Assembly (NCBI GenBank): GCA_023394415.1
Contig: JAEXAR010000008.1
Span: 1-23,459 of the forward strand
Reading direction: 5' to 3'
Source of the DNA: Bacteroidota bacterium
GTDB lineage: Bacteria; Bacteroidota; Bacteroidia; Flavobacteriales; Weeksellaceae
Length of the DNA: 23,459 nt
Shown: in pieces, positions 8,701-14,122 of the stretch
How the letters are laid out: each line of letters begins with the position of its first letter
Numbering within the stretch: the stretch's first letter is position 1
Translations under genes and position numbers: made by a program
Notes under the pieces: model-generated
Seen by the model: the letters and a program-made list of their open reading frames with translations, nothing else
Databases searched by the model: none
What the model was told of the DNA's origin: nothing

Positions 8701-9285
8701 TCCGAATTGATTAAGCAAGAAGTGAATGTAAAGGAACTCCAGTTAATCAACGCTGAAGAAGCCTCACATCTTATTGTAAAGCAGATTAAACCAAACTTCA
8801 AAACCCTTGGTGCAAAACTTGGTAAAGATATGAAAGCAGTGGCAGCTGAAATTAATGTGATGACTTCCGAACAGATTGCTACACTTGAAAAAGAAGGAAC
8901 TATGACGGTTTCAGGACACGAAATAGGATTGGAAGATGTGGAAATTTTCACCAAAGATATTCCGGGATGGACCGTGACAAGTGAAGGAAAACTGACTGTA
9001 GCACTAGATTTAACCATTACGGACGAACTGAAAGCTGAAGGTATAGCAAGAGAATTTATTAATAGAATTCAAAATTTTAGAAAAGATAAAGATTTTGAGC
9101 TAACTGACAGAATTTCAATTCAATTGGAAGAAAATTCACCTTTTGAAAAAGAACTTATCAACAATAATCAATATATTTCAGACGAAGTATTGTCAGATAA
9201 AATAGAAATTGTAAATTCACTGTCAATTTTCGATGAAATCGAGATTGAAGAAGTAAAATTTAAAGTGAATGTAGAGAAAGTTTAA
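5800..9285 (+). CDS. ileS: Isoleucyl-tRNA synthetase, type-2-like, with altered HIGH motif
   Basis: IleRS charges tRNA-Ile with isoleucine and edits Val-tRNA-Ile in its CP1 domain. At 1161 residues it is longer than the about 940 of E. coli IleRS and resembles the IleRS2 (eukaryote-like) branch. The adenylation signature normally read as HIGH is GIHH (residues 56-59, in NGMPGIHHVM); the following KDI is at the expected distance, so the alignment is clear. The second signature is KMSKR (713-717). WTTTPWTLPSN belongs to the CP1 editing region, and the C-terminal half holds the anticodon-binding domain. CP1 seems to carry about 40 extra residues (about 216-264), partly encoded by a repeat-like tract at 6551-6577. 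It is followed by the DksA-like regulator and lspA; ileS-lspA linkage is common across bacteria. Confidence 0.97.
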   Translation: MKKFNEYKNLDLTAVADSVCKFWNENDTFKKSVEIREGQPEYVFYEGPPSANGMPGIHHVMARAIKDIFCRFQTQNGKKVFRKAGWDTHGLPIELGVEKELGITKEDIGTKISVEDYNKACREAVMRYTDVWNDLTEKIGYWVDLENPYITYEPKYMETVWWLLKQLYNKNLLYKGYTIQPYSPKAGTGLSSHELNQPGTYRDVSDTTVVAQFKVKKLSERFAAKISNQINLSEAAQNSCGGATHWAEFDTDNQQPTTDKQIHILAWTTTPWTLPSNTALAVGRDIEYVLVKTFNQYTFEPINIVLARVLLEKNLGKKYFEGTDEDFTNYTSESKTIPYQILAEFTGEDLTGTEYEQLVPWFLPAENPEHAFRVIIGDFVTTEDGTGIVHIAPTFGADDNRVAQENGIPPMLVKDENDNLVPLVDLSGRFLKGENVPELFSGKYIKNEYYDEGTAPEKSWDVELAILLKTENKAFKVEKYVHSYPHCWRTDKPVLYYPLDSWFVKMTSVRNRLVELNETINWKPKSTGEGRFANWLENVNDWNLSRSRYWGIPLPIWRTEDTKEEKIIGSVEELYNEIEKSLKNGTMSQNPFKSFEIGNMSDENYAKIDLHKNIVDQITLVSESGKPMKRESDLIDVWFDSGSMPYAQLHYPFENKEMINEGHAFPADFIAEGVDQTRGWFYTLHAIATAVFDSVAYKNVVSNGLVLDKNGQKMSKRLGNAVDPFETLQKYGPDATRWYMISNANPWENLKFDVEGIDEVRRKFFGTLYNTYSFFSLYANVDGFKYAEKDVENRPEIDRWILSELNLLIKEVKEFYEDYEPTKVARAINTFVNDNLSNWYVRLCRRRFWKGDYTDDKISAYQTLYTCLETVAKLSAPIAPFFMDQLFQDLNSVTGKETQTSVHLTDFPVADESKIDTDLVEKTHLAQTITSMVFSLRKKENIKVRQPLQKVMIPVLDKKTEEQILAVSELIKQEVNVKELQLINAEEASHLIVKQIKPNFKTLGAKLGKDMKAVAAEINVMTSEQIATLEKEGTMTVSGHEIGLEDVEIFTKDIPGWTVTSEGKLTVALDLTITDELKAEGIAREFINRIQNFRKDKDFELTDRISIQLEENSPFEKELINNNQYISDEVLSDKIEIVNSLSIFDEIEIEEVKFKVNVEKV
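6551..6577 (+). repeat. CAACAAC-type repeat tract inside ileS
   Basis: The tract is built on a repeated AACCAAC/CAACAACC phrase flanked by CTGATAA and CCGATAA, and encodes a low-complexity stretch (DNQQPTTD) in the IleRS CP1 domain. It reads like the short-phrase sequences that occupy gene gaps in this window rather than like conserved synthetase sequence. The in-frame insertion is inferred, not proven. Confidence 0.45.
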
Positions 9286-9287
9286 CA

Positions 9288-9336
9288 TTGTTCAAAGAAG
9301 TTTATAAATTTCAATATAATTGAACCATTTGAACAA
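9288..9336. repeat. nested inverted repeats between ileS and the DksA-like gene
   Basis: TTGTTCAAA (9288-9296) and TTTGAACAA (9328-9336) are perfect inverted copies. Inside them TTCAAT/ATTGAA (9310-9324, 3-nt spacer) forms a second palindrome. Together they fill most of the 62-nt gap. They could be a regulator binding site or an RNA stem; there is no T-run typical of a terminator. Within it TATAATTG (9315-9322) is a one-mismatch -7 box. Confidence 0.4.
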
Positions 9337-9347
9337 AATTTATTGTT

Positions 9348-9728
9348 ATGGCAGAAGAAAGACAACGTTACAGTGATGCTGATTTGCAGGAATTTAAAAA
9401 ACTGATTCAGGATAAAATAGATAAAGCCGAGAAAGATCTTGCGCTAATTAATGAGAGTTTCATCAACGACCAAAATAACGGAACGGATGATACCTCACCT
9501 ACTTTTAAAGCCTTTGAAGAAGGTGCAGAAACCTTGAGTAAGGAGCAGAACGCAATTTTAGCAGGCCGTCAGGAAAAATTTATCCGTGATCTGAAGCACG
9601 CATTAATCCGTATTGAAAACAAGACTTACGGCGTTTGTAGAGTAACCGGAAAACTTATTCCTAAAGAACGCTTAAGAGCAGTGCCACATGCAACTTTGAG
9701 TATCGAGGCGAAAAATATGCAGAGGTAA
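9348..9728 (+). CDS. DksA/TraR-family regulator with degenerate zinc finger
   Basis: The 126-residue protein has a long helical N-terminal region (about 8-92) and a DksA/TraR C-terminal domain around YGVCRVTGKLIPKERLRA. DksA-type proteins enter the RNA polymerase secondary channel and change initiation, often with ppGpp. The four zinc positions keep the family spacing (x2, x17, x2), but read Cys97, Thr100, Ser118 and Ala121, so only one ligand remains and zinc binding is unlikely. The fold core (RL-A-P-ATL) is kept, as in other Bacteroidota members that I recall. It lies between ileS and lspA, 62 nt after ileS, and is probably in the same operon. Whether it acts on polymerase is not known from sequence. 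Confidence 0.86.
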   Translation: MAEERQRYSDADLQEFKKLIQDKIDKAEKDLALINESFINDQNNGTDDTSPTFKAFEEGAETLSKEQNAILAGRQEKFIRDLKHALIRIENKTYGVCRVTGKLIPKERLRAVPHATLSIEAKNMQR

Positions 9729-9746
9729 ATCTGTAGTAAGTACAAC

Positions 9747-9801
9747 GTAAAATGTACAATGTATGATGTATTAAAGAAGCATTGTACTTTGTACATTTTA
9801 C
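9747..9801. repeat. palindromic intergenic repeat before lspA
   Basis: GTAAAATGTACAA (9747-9759) is repeated in perfect inverse at 9789-9801, and the arms extend imperfectly inward to about 22 nt around a short A+T loop. The unit is made of GTACAATG-like phrases. It fills most of the gap between the DksA-like gene and lspA and would form a stable RNA hairpin 14 nt before the lspA start. It resembles REP-like elements of flavobacterial genomes; copy number elsewhere cannot be checked here. Confidence 0.7.
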
Positions 9802-9815
9802 ATTATACCGTTAAA

Positions 9816-10457
9816 ATGAAGAAAATTGCACTCATCACTATTATCATCTTGTTAATAGATCAAATTTCAAAATTCTACATCAAAACTAATTTTCAGCTGG
9901 GTGAAAGCGTGGATGTTTTTCCGGGCTTTAAACTGACATTTGTTGAAAATCCGGGAATGGCTTACGGTTTTCACTTTGGTGGATTGATTGGTAAATATTT
10001 TCTAGTAATTGTTAGGATTTTTCTAATTGGAGGTATGGTTTATATCTTCAACAAATGGTTGAAGGAAGGCAGAACCACCAATTACCTTATCATTCCAATG
10101 GCAATGATTTTTGCGGGAGCCATCGGAAATTTAATCGACGGAATGTTTTATGGAATGATTTTCGACAGCGGAACTGTTTACGACGAAAGCATCAACCGTT
10201 GGATTGAATACGGCGGTGTTTCCAAAGTGGTTCCTTTTGGTGAAGGTTATTCGCATTTTATGAAGGGTTGCGTTGTTGATATGCTACACTTTCCTTTGGT
10301 TGATTGGAATGTTCCCGAAAGTATCCCAATTATCGGCGGCAAACATATTGAGTTTTTTAAATATATCTTCAATGTTGCAGATTCTGCGATTACAGTTGGG
10401 GCTGCTTTATTGCTGATTTTTAGGAAGAAGGCTTTCCCGAATGGATTGGATTTTTAA
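9816..10457 (+). CDS. lspA: Lipoprotein signal peptidase (signal peptidase II)
   Basis: LspA is the inner-membrane aspartyl protease that removes signal peptides from diacylglyceryl-modified prolipoproteins. The 213-residue protein has four membrane helices. Visible motifs are DQISK (Asp15), VENPGMAYG (44-51), GNLID (104-108), VVDMLHFP with catalytic Asp155, and FNVADSA with catalytic Asp189. It exceeds the about 165 residues of E. coli LspA mainly by a loop at about 115-150, typical of Bacteroidota. An in-frame ATG at 9759 would add 19 residues encoded entirely by the palindromic repeat, so the ATG at 9816, which places a Lys-Lys before the first helix, is chosen. It is probably cotranscribed with ileS and the DksA-like gene. 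Confidence 0.96.
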   Translation: MKKIALITIIILLIDQISKFYIKTNFQLGESVDVFPGFKLTFVENPGMAYGFHFGGLIGKYFLVIVRIFLIGGMVYIFNKWLKEGRTTNYLIIPMAMIFAGAIGNLIDGMFYGMIFDSGTVYDESINRWIEYGGVSKVVPFGEGYSHFMKGCVVDMLHFPLVDWNVPESIPIIGGKHIEFFKYIFNVADSAITVGAALLLIFRKKAFPNGLDF

Positions 10458-10463
10458 ATTCCA

Positions 10464-10566
10464 AAACACAGAGACACAGAGAATGCACAGAGCACACAAA
10501 TCTTCTTGATAGTTCTAAAAATAATCTCTGAGGACTCCGTGAAAAAACTCAGCGATCCCCGTGTTT
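10464..10566. repeat. degenerate palindromic intergenic element with CACAGAG phrases
   Basis: The element begins AAACACAGAGACACAGAG (from 10464) and ends with CTCAG and then GTGTTT (10561-10566), so its ends are inverted copies (AAACAC/GTGTTT). The left part repeats ACACAGAG-like phrases and the right part holds CTCTGAGGACTCCGTG. It fills the gap between lspA and the HepT-like gene and has no coding features. It looks like a decayed REP or MITE-like unit. Confidence 0.55.
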
Positions 10567-10573
10567 AAATAAA

Positions 10574-10885
10574 ATGAAAATTTTCATAAAAATAATTCTT
10601 TTATTACTGATTTTCCTATGTATTTCAGCCACTTATAAACAATATATAATGTTGAAAAGAGCAGTTGAAAGAAATCTTGAAATTATTGGAGAAGCCGTAA
10701 ATAAAATTCTCAAAAAAGATGAAACCTTTTCTCAAAAAATTTCAGAAGCAAAATCCATAATTGGTTTGAGAAATCTCGTGATTCACGCTTACGACAATAT
10801 TTCTGATGAAAACATTTGGGCTGTTCTCATCAATCATCTACCGAAATTAAAAGCAGAAATTAAAACTTTAATTGAAAAAACTTAA
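10574..10885 (+). CDS. orphan HepT-like HEPN-domain protein with atypical N-terminus
   Basis: From about residue 29 the 103-residue product matches the HepT/DUF86 family of HEPN RNases: KRAVERNLEIIGEAVNKIL (28-46), then RNLVIHAY (66-73), which is the RX4HXY catalytic motif with Arg66, His71 and Tyr73, and INHLPKLKAEI near the end. HepT is the toxin of MntA-HepT toxin-antitoxin systems; MntA AMPylates the motif tyrosine. Here no MntA nucleotidyltransferase lies on either side. The first 20 residues (MKIFIKIILLLLIFLCIS) are strongly hydrophobic and unlike the family's helical start, as if the 5' end had been replaced; alternatively translation starts at the ATG at 10649. It may be an inactive remnant, a solitary RNase or a membrane-tethered one. 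A terminator overlaps its stop. Confidence 0.7.
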   Translation: MKIFIKIILLLLIFLCISATYKQYIMLKRAVERNLEIIGEAVNKILKKDETFSQKISEAKSIIGLRNLVIHAYDNISDENIWAVLINHLPKLKAEIKTLIEKT

Positions 10886-10912
10886 ACTTCAGCAAATTAA
10901 CTGAAGTTTTTT
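10884..10912 (+). terminator. terminator after the HepT-like gene
   Basis: AAACTTCAG (10884-10892), an 8-nt loop and CTGAAGTTT (10901-10909) form a 9-bp stem followed by a T-run to 10912. It starts within the stop codon of the HepT-like gene. Confidence 0.75.
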
Positions 10913-11012
10913 ATTGATAAGGGTATATAAAAAAATTAATATTAGAATATAACTACTACACGATGTACATTTAATATAATAATGAGATTTTTTTAGAGCA
11001 TAATGAAAAAAA

Positions 11013-11028
11013 ATGTTATTTTTAACAT
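11013..11028 (+). promoter_or_regulatory. small palindrome before the DUF2085 gene
   Basis: ATGTTA (11013-11018), TTTT, TAACAT (11023-11028) ends 6 nt before the start at 11035. TATTTTTA overlapping it is a one-mismatch -7 box, so it may be part of the promoter or an operator. The rest of the gap from 10913 shows no feature. Confidence 0.3.
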
Positions 11029-11034
11029 ATAAAT

Positions 11035-11385
11035 ATGAAACCTAGAACTGAACTTCATTTTACATTCTGCCACCGTAAACCTGAAAGATCATTTTTCTGG
11101 AAGGGAAAGCAATTTCCAGTGTGTGCAAGATGTACAGGAATCCATCTCGGTTATCTTTCTTATCCTTTATTCTTATTTGGCTTACTATCATTTAATTGGT
11201 GGATTGCATTACTTTTGGTAGTTCCCACTTATCTTGATGGTGCAATTCAGGCATATTTTGATAAAGAAAGTAATAACACGAGAAGATTTATCACAGGTTT
11301 ATTAGCCGGAGTTGGATCCATGTCACTAGTGTCCCAAATCGGCATATTTATAGGTAAACTAATTGAGCAATATATCATCCATTAA
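11035..11385 (+). CDS. DUF2085 domain membrane protein
   Basis: The 116-residue protein carries the DUF2085 signature near its start: CHRKPERSFFWKGKQFPVC (12-30) followed by ARCTGI, with Cys12, Cys30 and Cys33 placed like a metal or redox site. Two or three hydrophobic segments follow (about 40-62 and 85-108), so it is an inner-membrane protein. No function is established for the family that I know of. The small membrane-protein gene starts 12 nt after it and a strong terminator follows that, so the two form a short operon. Family assignment is firm. Confidence 0.85.
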   Translation: MKPRTELHFTFCHRKPERSFFWKGKQFPVCARCTGIHLGYLSYPLFLFGLLSFNWWIALLLVVPTYLDGAIQAYFDKESNNTRRFITGLLAGVGSMSLVSQIGIFIGKLIEQYIIH

Positions 11386-11397
11386 AACAATAAAATT

Positions 11398-11649
11398 ATG
11401 AGCGATTTCAATCAAAACCCAAACGTAAATCAACCACAGGACAATGAGGATCTAGACACGGTAATGAAAGTAATATCTTTCTGTATTCCTATCGTTGGAG
11501 CCGTACTTTATTTTGTAAATAAGGATAAAGCACCAAGGAAAGCAAAGTCTGCCTGTAATATGGCACTTATAGGATTTGCAGTAGGTGTTGTGCTACAGGT
11601 TATTATGTATTTGACAGGTATGGGAGCCGCAGGTGCTTTAGGAAACTAG
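11398..11649 (+). CDS. small two-helix membrane protein, function unknown
   Basis: The 83-residue product has a polar Asn/Gln-rich N-terminus (1-20), a hydrophobic helix at about 23-40, a basic loop (KDKAPRKAKS), and a second Gly/Val-rich helix at about 55-77. Helix-basic loop-helix small proteins of this kind are common in flavobacteria and resemble the DUF4870-like or zinc-ribbon-less membrane proteins, but I cannot name a family securely. It starts 12 nt after the DUF2085 gene and is cotranscribed with it. The stop is TAG, followed by a perfect hairpin. Confidence 0.75.
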   Translation: MSDFNQNPNVNQPQDNEDLDTVMKVISFCIPIVGAVLYFVNKDKAPRKAKSACNMALIGFAVGVVLQVIMYLTGMGAAGALGN

Positions 11650-11664
11650 GAACTCCATTTTATT

Positions 11665-11705
11665 AAAGAATGCATCTCACAATGAGATGCATTCTTTATT
11701 TTATA
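11665..11705 (+). terminator. strong intrinsic terminator of the DUF2085 operon
   Basis: AAAGAATGCATCTCA (11665-11679), loop CAA and TGAGATGCATTCTTT (11683-11697) form a perfect 15-bp stem followed by ATTTTAT. The stem end is A/T-rich on both sides, so it could also work in reverse. Confidence 0.85.
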
Positions 11706-11729
11706 GATACATTGTTAAAAGCCATTGTA

Positions 11730-11759
11730 TTGCATAAAGCAGAGTTTTCCTTATTTTTG
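11730..11759 (+). promoter_or_regulatory. trpS promoter, Bacteroidota type
   Basis: TTG (11730-11732), a 19-nt spacer and TATTTTTG (11752-11759) match TTG, 17-23 nt, TAnnTTTG. The trpS ATG is 38 nt downstream. No Trp-rich leader peptide or T-box-like structure is visible in the short leader, so no attenuation is suggested. Confidence 0.72.
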
Positions 11760-11797
11760 CCATTCTAATCTCAACCTTTTTACCTCAACCTCAATAT

Positions 11798-12769
11798 ATG
11801 TCAAGAATCCTCACTGGAATACAGGCAACAGGAACGCCGCACTTGGGAAATTTACTCGGCGCTATTATTCCTGCCATTGAATTATCTAAAAAATCTGAAA
11901 ACGAAAGTTTCCTGTTCATTGCCAACATGCATTCTTTAACCCAAATAAAAAATGCCGAAGAACTAAAACAAAACACCTACGAAATTGCTGCAGCTTGGTT
12001 AGCGTGTGGTTTAGATACTCAAAAAACCTATTTCTATAGACAATCGGACATTCCTGAGGTGTGCGAACTGTCTTGGTATCTCTCGTGCTTTTTTCCTTAT
12101 CAAAGGTTGACCTTGGCACATTCCTTTAAAGATAAAGCCGACAGATTGGAGGATGTGAATGCCGGGCTTTTCACGTATCCGGTTTTGATGGCTGCAGATA
12201 TTTTGCTTTATGATGCGGAAATTGTTCCCGTTGGTAAAGATCAGTTGCAACATTTGGAAATGGCGAGAGATATGGGTGCAAGGTTCAATCATCAAATGGG
12301 AGGCGAGATTTTCGTTTTGCCACATGCTGAATTGCAGGAAGACACGAAATACGTTCCCGGAACAGATGGGAATAAAATGTCAAAATCAAGAGGAAACATC
12401 ATTAATATTTTCCTTCCCGAAAAGCAACTGAAAAAACAGATTATGTCAATTGAAACGGATTCCACACCTTTGGAAGAACCTAAAAATCCGGATACTGACA
12501 AGGTTTTTGCTTTATACGAACTAATTGCATCTGCTGAACAGACAGAAACTTTAAGACAGAAATATTTAGCAGGAAATTTTGGATATGGCCATGCCAAAAC
12601 GGAGCTGCTTAATTTGATTTTGGAGAAGTTTTCGAAAGAAAGAGAACTTTTTAATCATTATATGAACAATATCCCTGAGCTAGAGGCTAAACTTCAGGAA
12701 GGCGCTGAAAAAACCAGAAAAATTGCTTCAGAAACCCTGAAAAGAGTAAGGTTAAGCCTTGGAATGTAA
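11798..12769 (+). CDS. trpS: Tryptophanyl-tRNA synthetase
   Basis: TrpRS activates tryptophan and charges tRNA-Trp in the cytoplasm. The 323-residue class Ic enzyme has the usual compact length of bacterial TrpRS. The HIGH-equivalent is TPHLGN (13-18) and the KMSKS loop is KMSKS (193-197) within GNKMSKSRGN. GxxPVGxDQ-type sequence (VPVGKDQLQH) marks the amino-acid and ATP pocket region, and the C-terminal helices end in ETLKRVRLSLG. It has its own promoter and a bidirectional terminator at the end, so it is monocistronic. Nothing unusual is seen. Confidence 0.97.
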   Translation: MSRILTGIQATGTPHLGNLLGAIIPAIELSKKSENESFLFIANMHSLTQIKNAEELKQNTYEIAAAWLACGLDTQKTYFYRQSDIPEVCELSWYLSCFFPYQRLTLAHSFKDKADRLEDVNAGLFTYPVLMAADILLYDAEIVPVGKDQLQHLEMARDMGARFNHQMGGEIFVLPHAELQEDTKYVPGTDGNKMSKSRGNIINIFLPEKQLKKQIMSIETDSTPLEEPKNPDTDKVFALYELIASAEQTETLRQKYLAGNFGYGHAKTELLNLILEKFSKERELFNHYMNNIPELEAKLQEGAEKTRKIASETLKRVRLSLGM

Positions 12770-12772
12770 AAC

Positions 12773-12802
12773 AAAAAAGCACCAAAATTGGTGCTTTTTT
12801 TT
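12773..12802. terminator. bidirectional terminator between trpS and the convergent operon
   Basis: AAAAAAGCACCAA (12773-12785), a 2-nt loop and TTGGTGCTTTTTT (12788-12800) form a 13-bp stem with an A-run on one side and a T-run on the other. It can end both trpS and the convergent minus-strand operon whose last stop is at 12817. Confidence 0.85.
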
Positions 12803-12816
12803 ATGTTTAAACCTAA

Positions 12817-13308
12817 CTAGTCAATATAAATTCCTGCCCAACTTCTTTTAAGAGGCAAAAGGAAATCGGATAAAAATGATACATAAGTAGATTTTGAAAA
12901 ATCGAATACCTCAATGTCTCTTGAAATTTCTCCGTTTTTCAATCGGTTTCTGAAGTCTTGAAGTTTCATTGTTTTTATCTCTCCGTTTTCTACAAAGCTA
13001 GCCTTCATTCTATCGAATAAGCCCAACTCAAATTCAGCATCCAGCTCCCTCATCAATCCGTTTAAAGAATCAATTGAGCAACCTGAAGCCATTTCTTTTT
13101 CCTCATCTACAGCAATAACAATAAACTGGTTTTTTTCTACTTTAAAAGAAGAGGAAAGTGGTTTCCCGTGTGCTGCCCAAGTTCCAAGAAAATCATACAG
13201 TTTTTCTGCAATAACTTTACTTTCTTTCGCTGTAAAGGGACGCGATGCAGGATAAATTAAAACCCTATAATCGTTTGTTTCTACAATTTCAGATTCTTCT
13301 ATTTTCAT
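12817..13308 (-). CDS. conserved Bacteroidota protein (often labelled 'ABC transporter ATPase'), function unknown
   Basis: The 163-residue soluble protein contains RVLIYPASRPFT (15-26), GTWAAHGKPL (42-51), FIVIAVDEE (62-70) and SGCSIDS (75-81), a pattern I recall from short flavobacterial proteins listed as 'ABC transporter ATPase'. No Walker A, ABC signature or Walker B motif is present, so that name is not supported. Cys77 in SGCSID may matter. An upstream start at 13377 would overlap the preceding gene; the ATG at 13306-13308 is chosen, leaving a 34-nt gap. It is the last gene of the MCE/Fe-S operon, so a link to that module is possible but unproven. Confidence 0.8.
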   Translation of the reverse strand: MKIEESEIVETNDYRVLIYPASRPFTAKESKVIAEKLYDFLGTWAAHGKPLSSSFKVEKNQFIVIAVDEEKEMASGCSIDSLNGLMRELDAEFELGLFDRMKASFVENGEIKTMKLQDFRNRLKNGEISRDIEVFDFSKSTYVSFLSDFLLPLKRSWAGIYID

Positions 13309-13342
13309 AAAATGTTGATTTTTGATAATGAATCTAAAAAAA

Positions 13343-14122
13343 TTATAAATCTTCGGTTTCAGCCAAAAGTTCTGCAATATCTTTTACCTGCACCTCACCT
13401 TCTTTATTGAAATGTTTTACACCATCGCTAATCATAGTCATACAGAATGGACATCCTGTTGCGATAACATTTGGTTTTTCGGCGAGTGCTTCTTCAGTAC
13501 GCTCGATGTTAATGTCTTTATGGCCTTTTTCAGGTTCTTTGAACATTTGTGCTCCTCCTGCTCCACAACACAACCCATTTTGTTTGCAACGCTTCATTTC
13601 CACCAGTTCAGCATCGAGTTTTTGCAAAAGATGTCTTGGTGCTTCATATTCATCATTGGCTCTGCCAAGATAACAAGGATCGTGGAACGTAATTTTTTTG
13701 CCATCGAATTTTCCGCCCTCAATCTTCAGTCGTCCATCCTGCATCAGCTGTTTTAGGAATTGTGTGTGATGCATCACTTCATAATTGCCTCCTAAGTTTG
13801 GATATTCGTTCTTCAACGTATTAAAACAATGTGGACAAGCTGTAACGATTTTCTTTATTTCATAAGCGTTTAAAACTTCTATATTCGTGTGCGCCATCAT
13901 TTGGAACACAAATTCGTTTCCGGCACGTTTTGCAGGATCACCGGTGCAGCTTTCTTCCTGTCCCAAAACTGCGAATTCAACACCGATATTATTTAAAATT
14001 TTGCAAAATGCACGCGTAATTTTCTTGGCACGGTCATCAAAACTTCCTGCACAACCTACCCAAAACAATACTTCCGGTGATTTTCCTTCGGCAGCATATT
14101 CTGCCATCGTTTTAATTTGCAT
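13343..14122 (-). CDS. (Fe-S)-binding CCG-domain protein, HdrB/LutA/GlpC-like
   Basis: The 259-residue protein has two cysteine-rich CCG-type domains. The first uses Cys24 (FWVGCAG), Cys59 (ESCTGD) and Cys96-x2-Cys99 (ACPHC); the second uses Cys150 (HDPCYLGR), Cys185-Cys186-Gly (LCCGAGG) and Cys224-x2-Cys227 (GCPFC). Such domains in HdrB, GlpC, LutA and GlcF bind unusual or 4Fe-4S clusters and pass electrons from a partner ferredoxin-like subunit. The likely partner is the membrane Fe-S protein encoded two genes upstream. Its ATG overlaps the stop of the secreted-protein gene by 11 nt; a second Met at 14107 would avoid this. No dehydrogenase subunit is present, so the electron donor is unknown. 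Confidence 0.88.
   Translation of the reverse strand: MQIKTMAEYAAEGKSPEVLFWVGCAGSFDDRAKKITRAFCKILNNIGVEFAVLGQEESCTGDPAKRAGNEFVFQMMAHTNIEVLNAYEIKKIVTACPHCFNTLKNEYPNLGGNYEVMHHTQFLKQLMQDGRLKIEGGKFDGKKITFHDPCYLGRANDEYEAPRHLLQKLDAELVEMKRCKQNGLCCGAGGAQMFKEPEKGHKDINIERTEEALAEKPNVIATGCPFCMTMISDGVKHFNKEGEVQVKDIAELLAETEDL

Noticed and set aside
8643..9017. 124-codon open frame antisense to ileS
   Set aside because: Shadow of the ileS frame: Ser/Ile/Phe-rich composition, no start context or promoter, no recognisable domain.
9759..9815. Longer lspA start adding 19 residues
   Set aside because: The added residues are encoded by the palindromic repeat and would place a polar segment before the first membrane helix.
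13309..13377. Longer start for the conserved protein at 12817-13308
   Set aside because: It would overlap the end of the CCG Fe-S gene by 35 nt and adds basic, unconserved residues; the ATG at 13308 gives the recognisable N-terminus.
13412..13756. 114-codon open frame antisense to the CCG Fe-S gene
   Set aside because: Its Cys/Phe/His-rich content is the complement of the real gene's Lys/Glu/Gly-rich codons; no independent signals.
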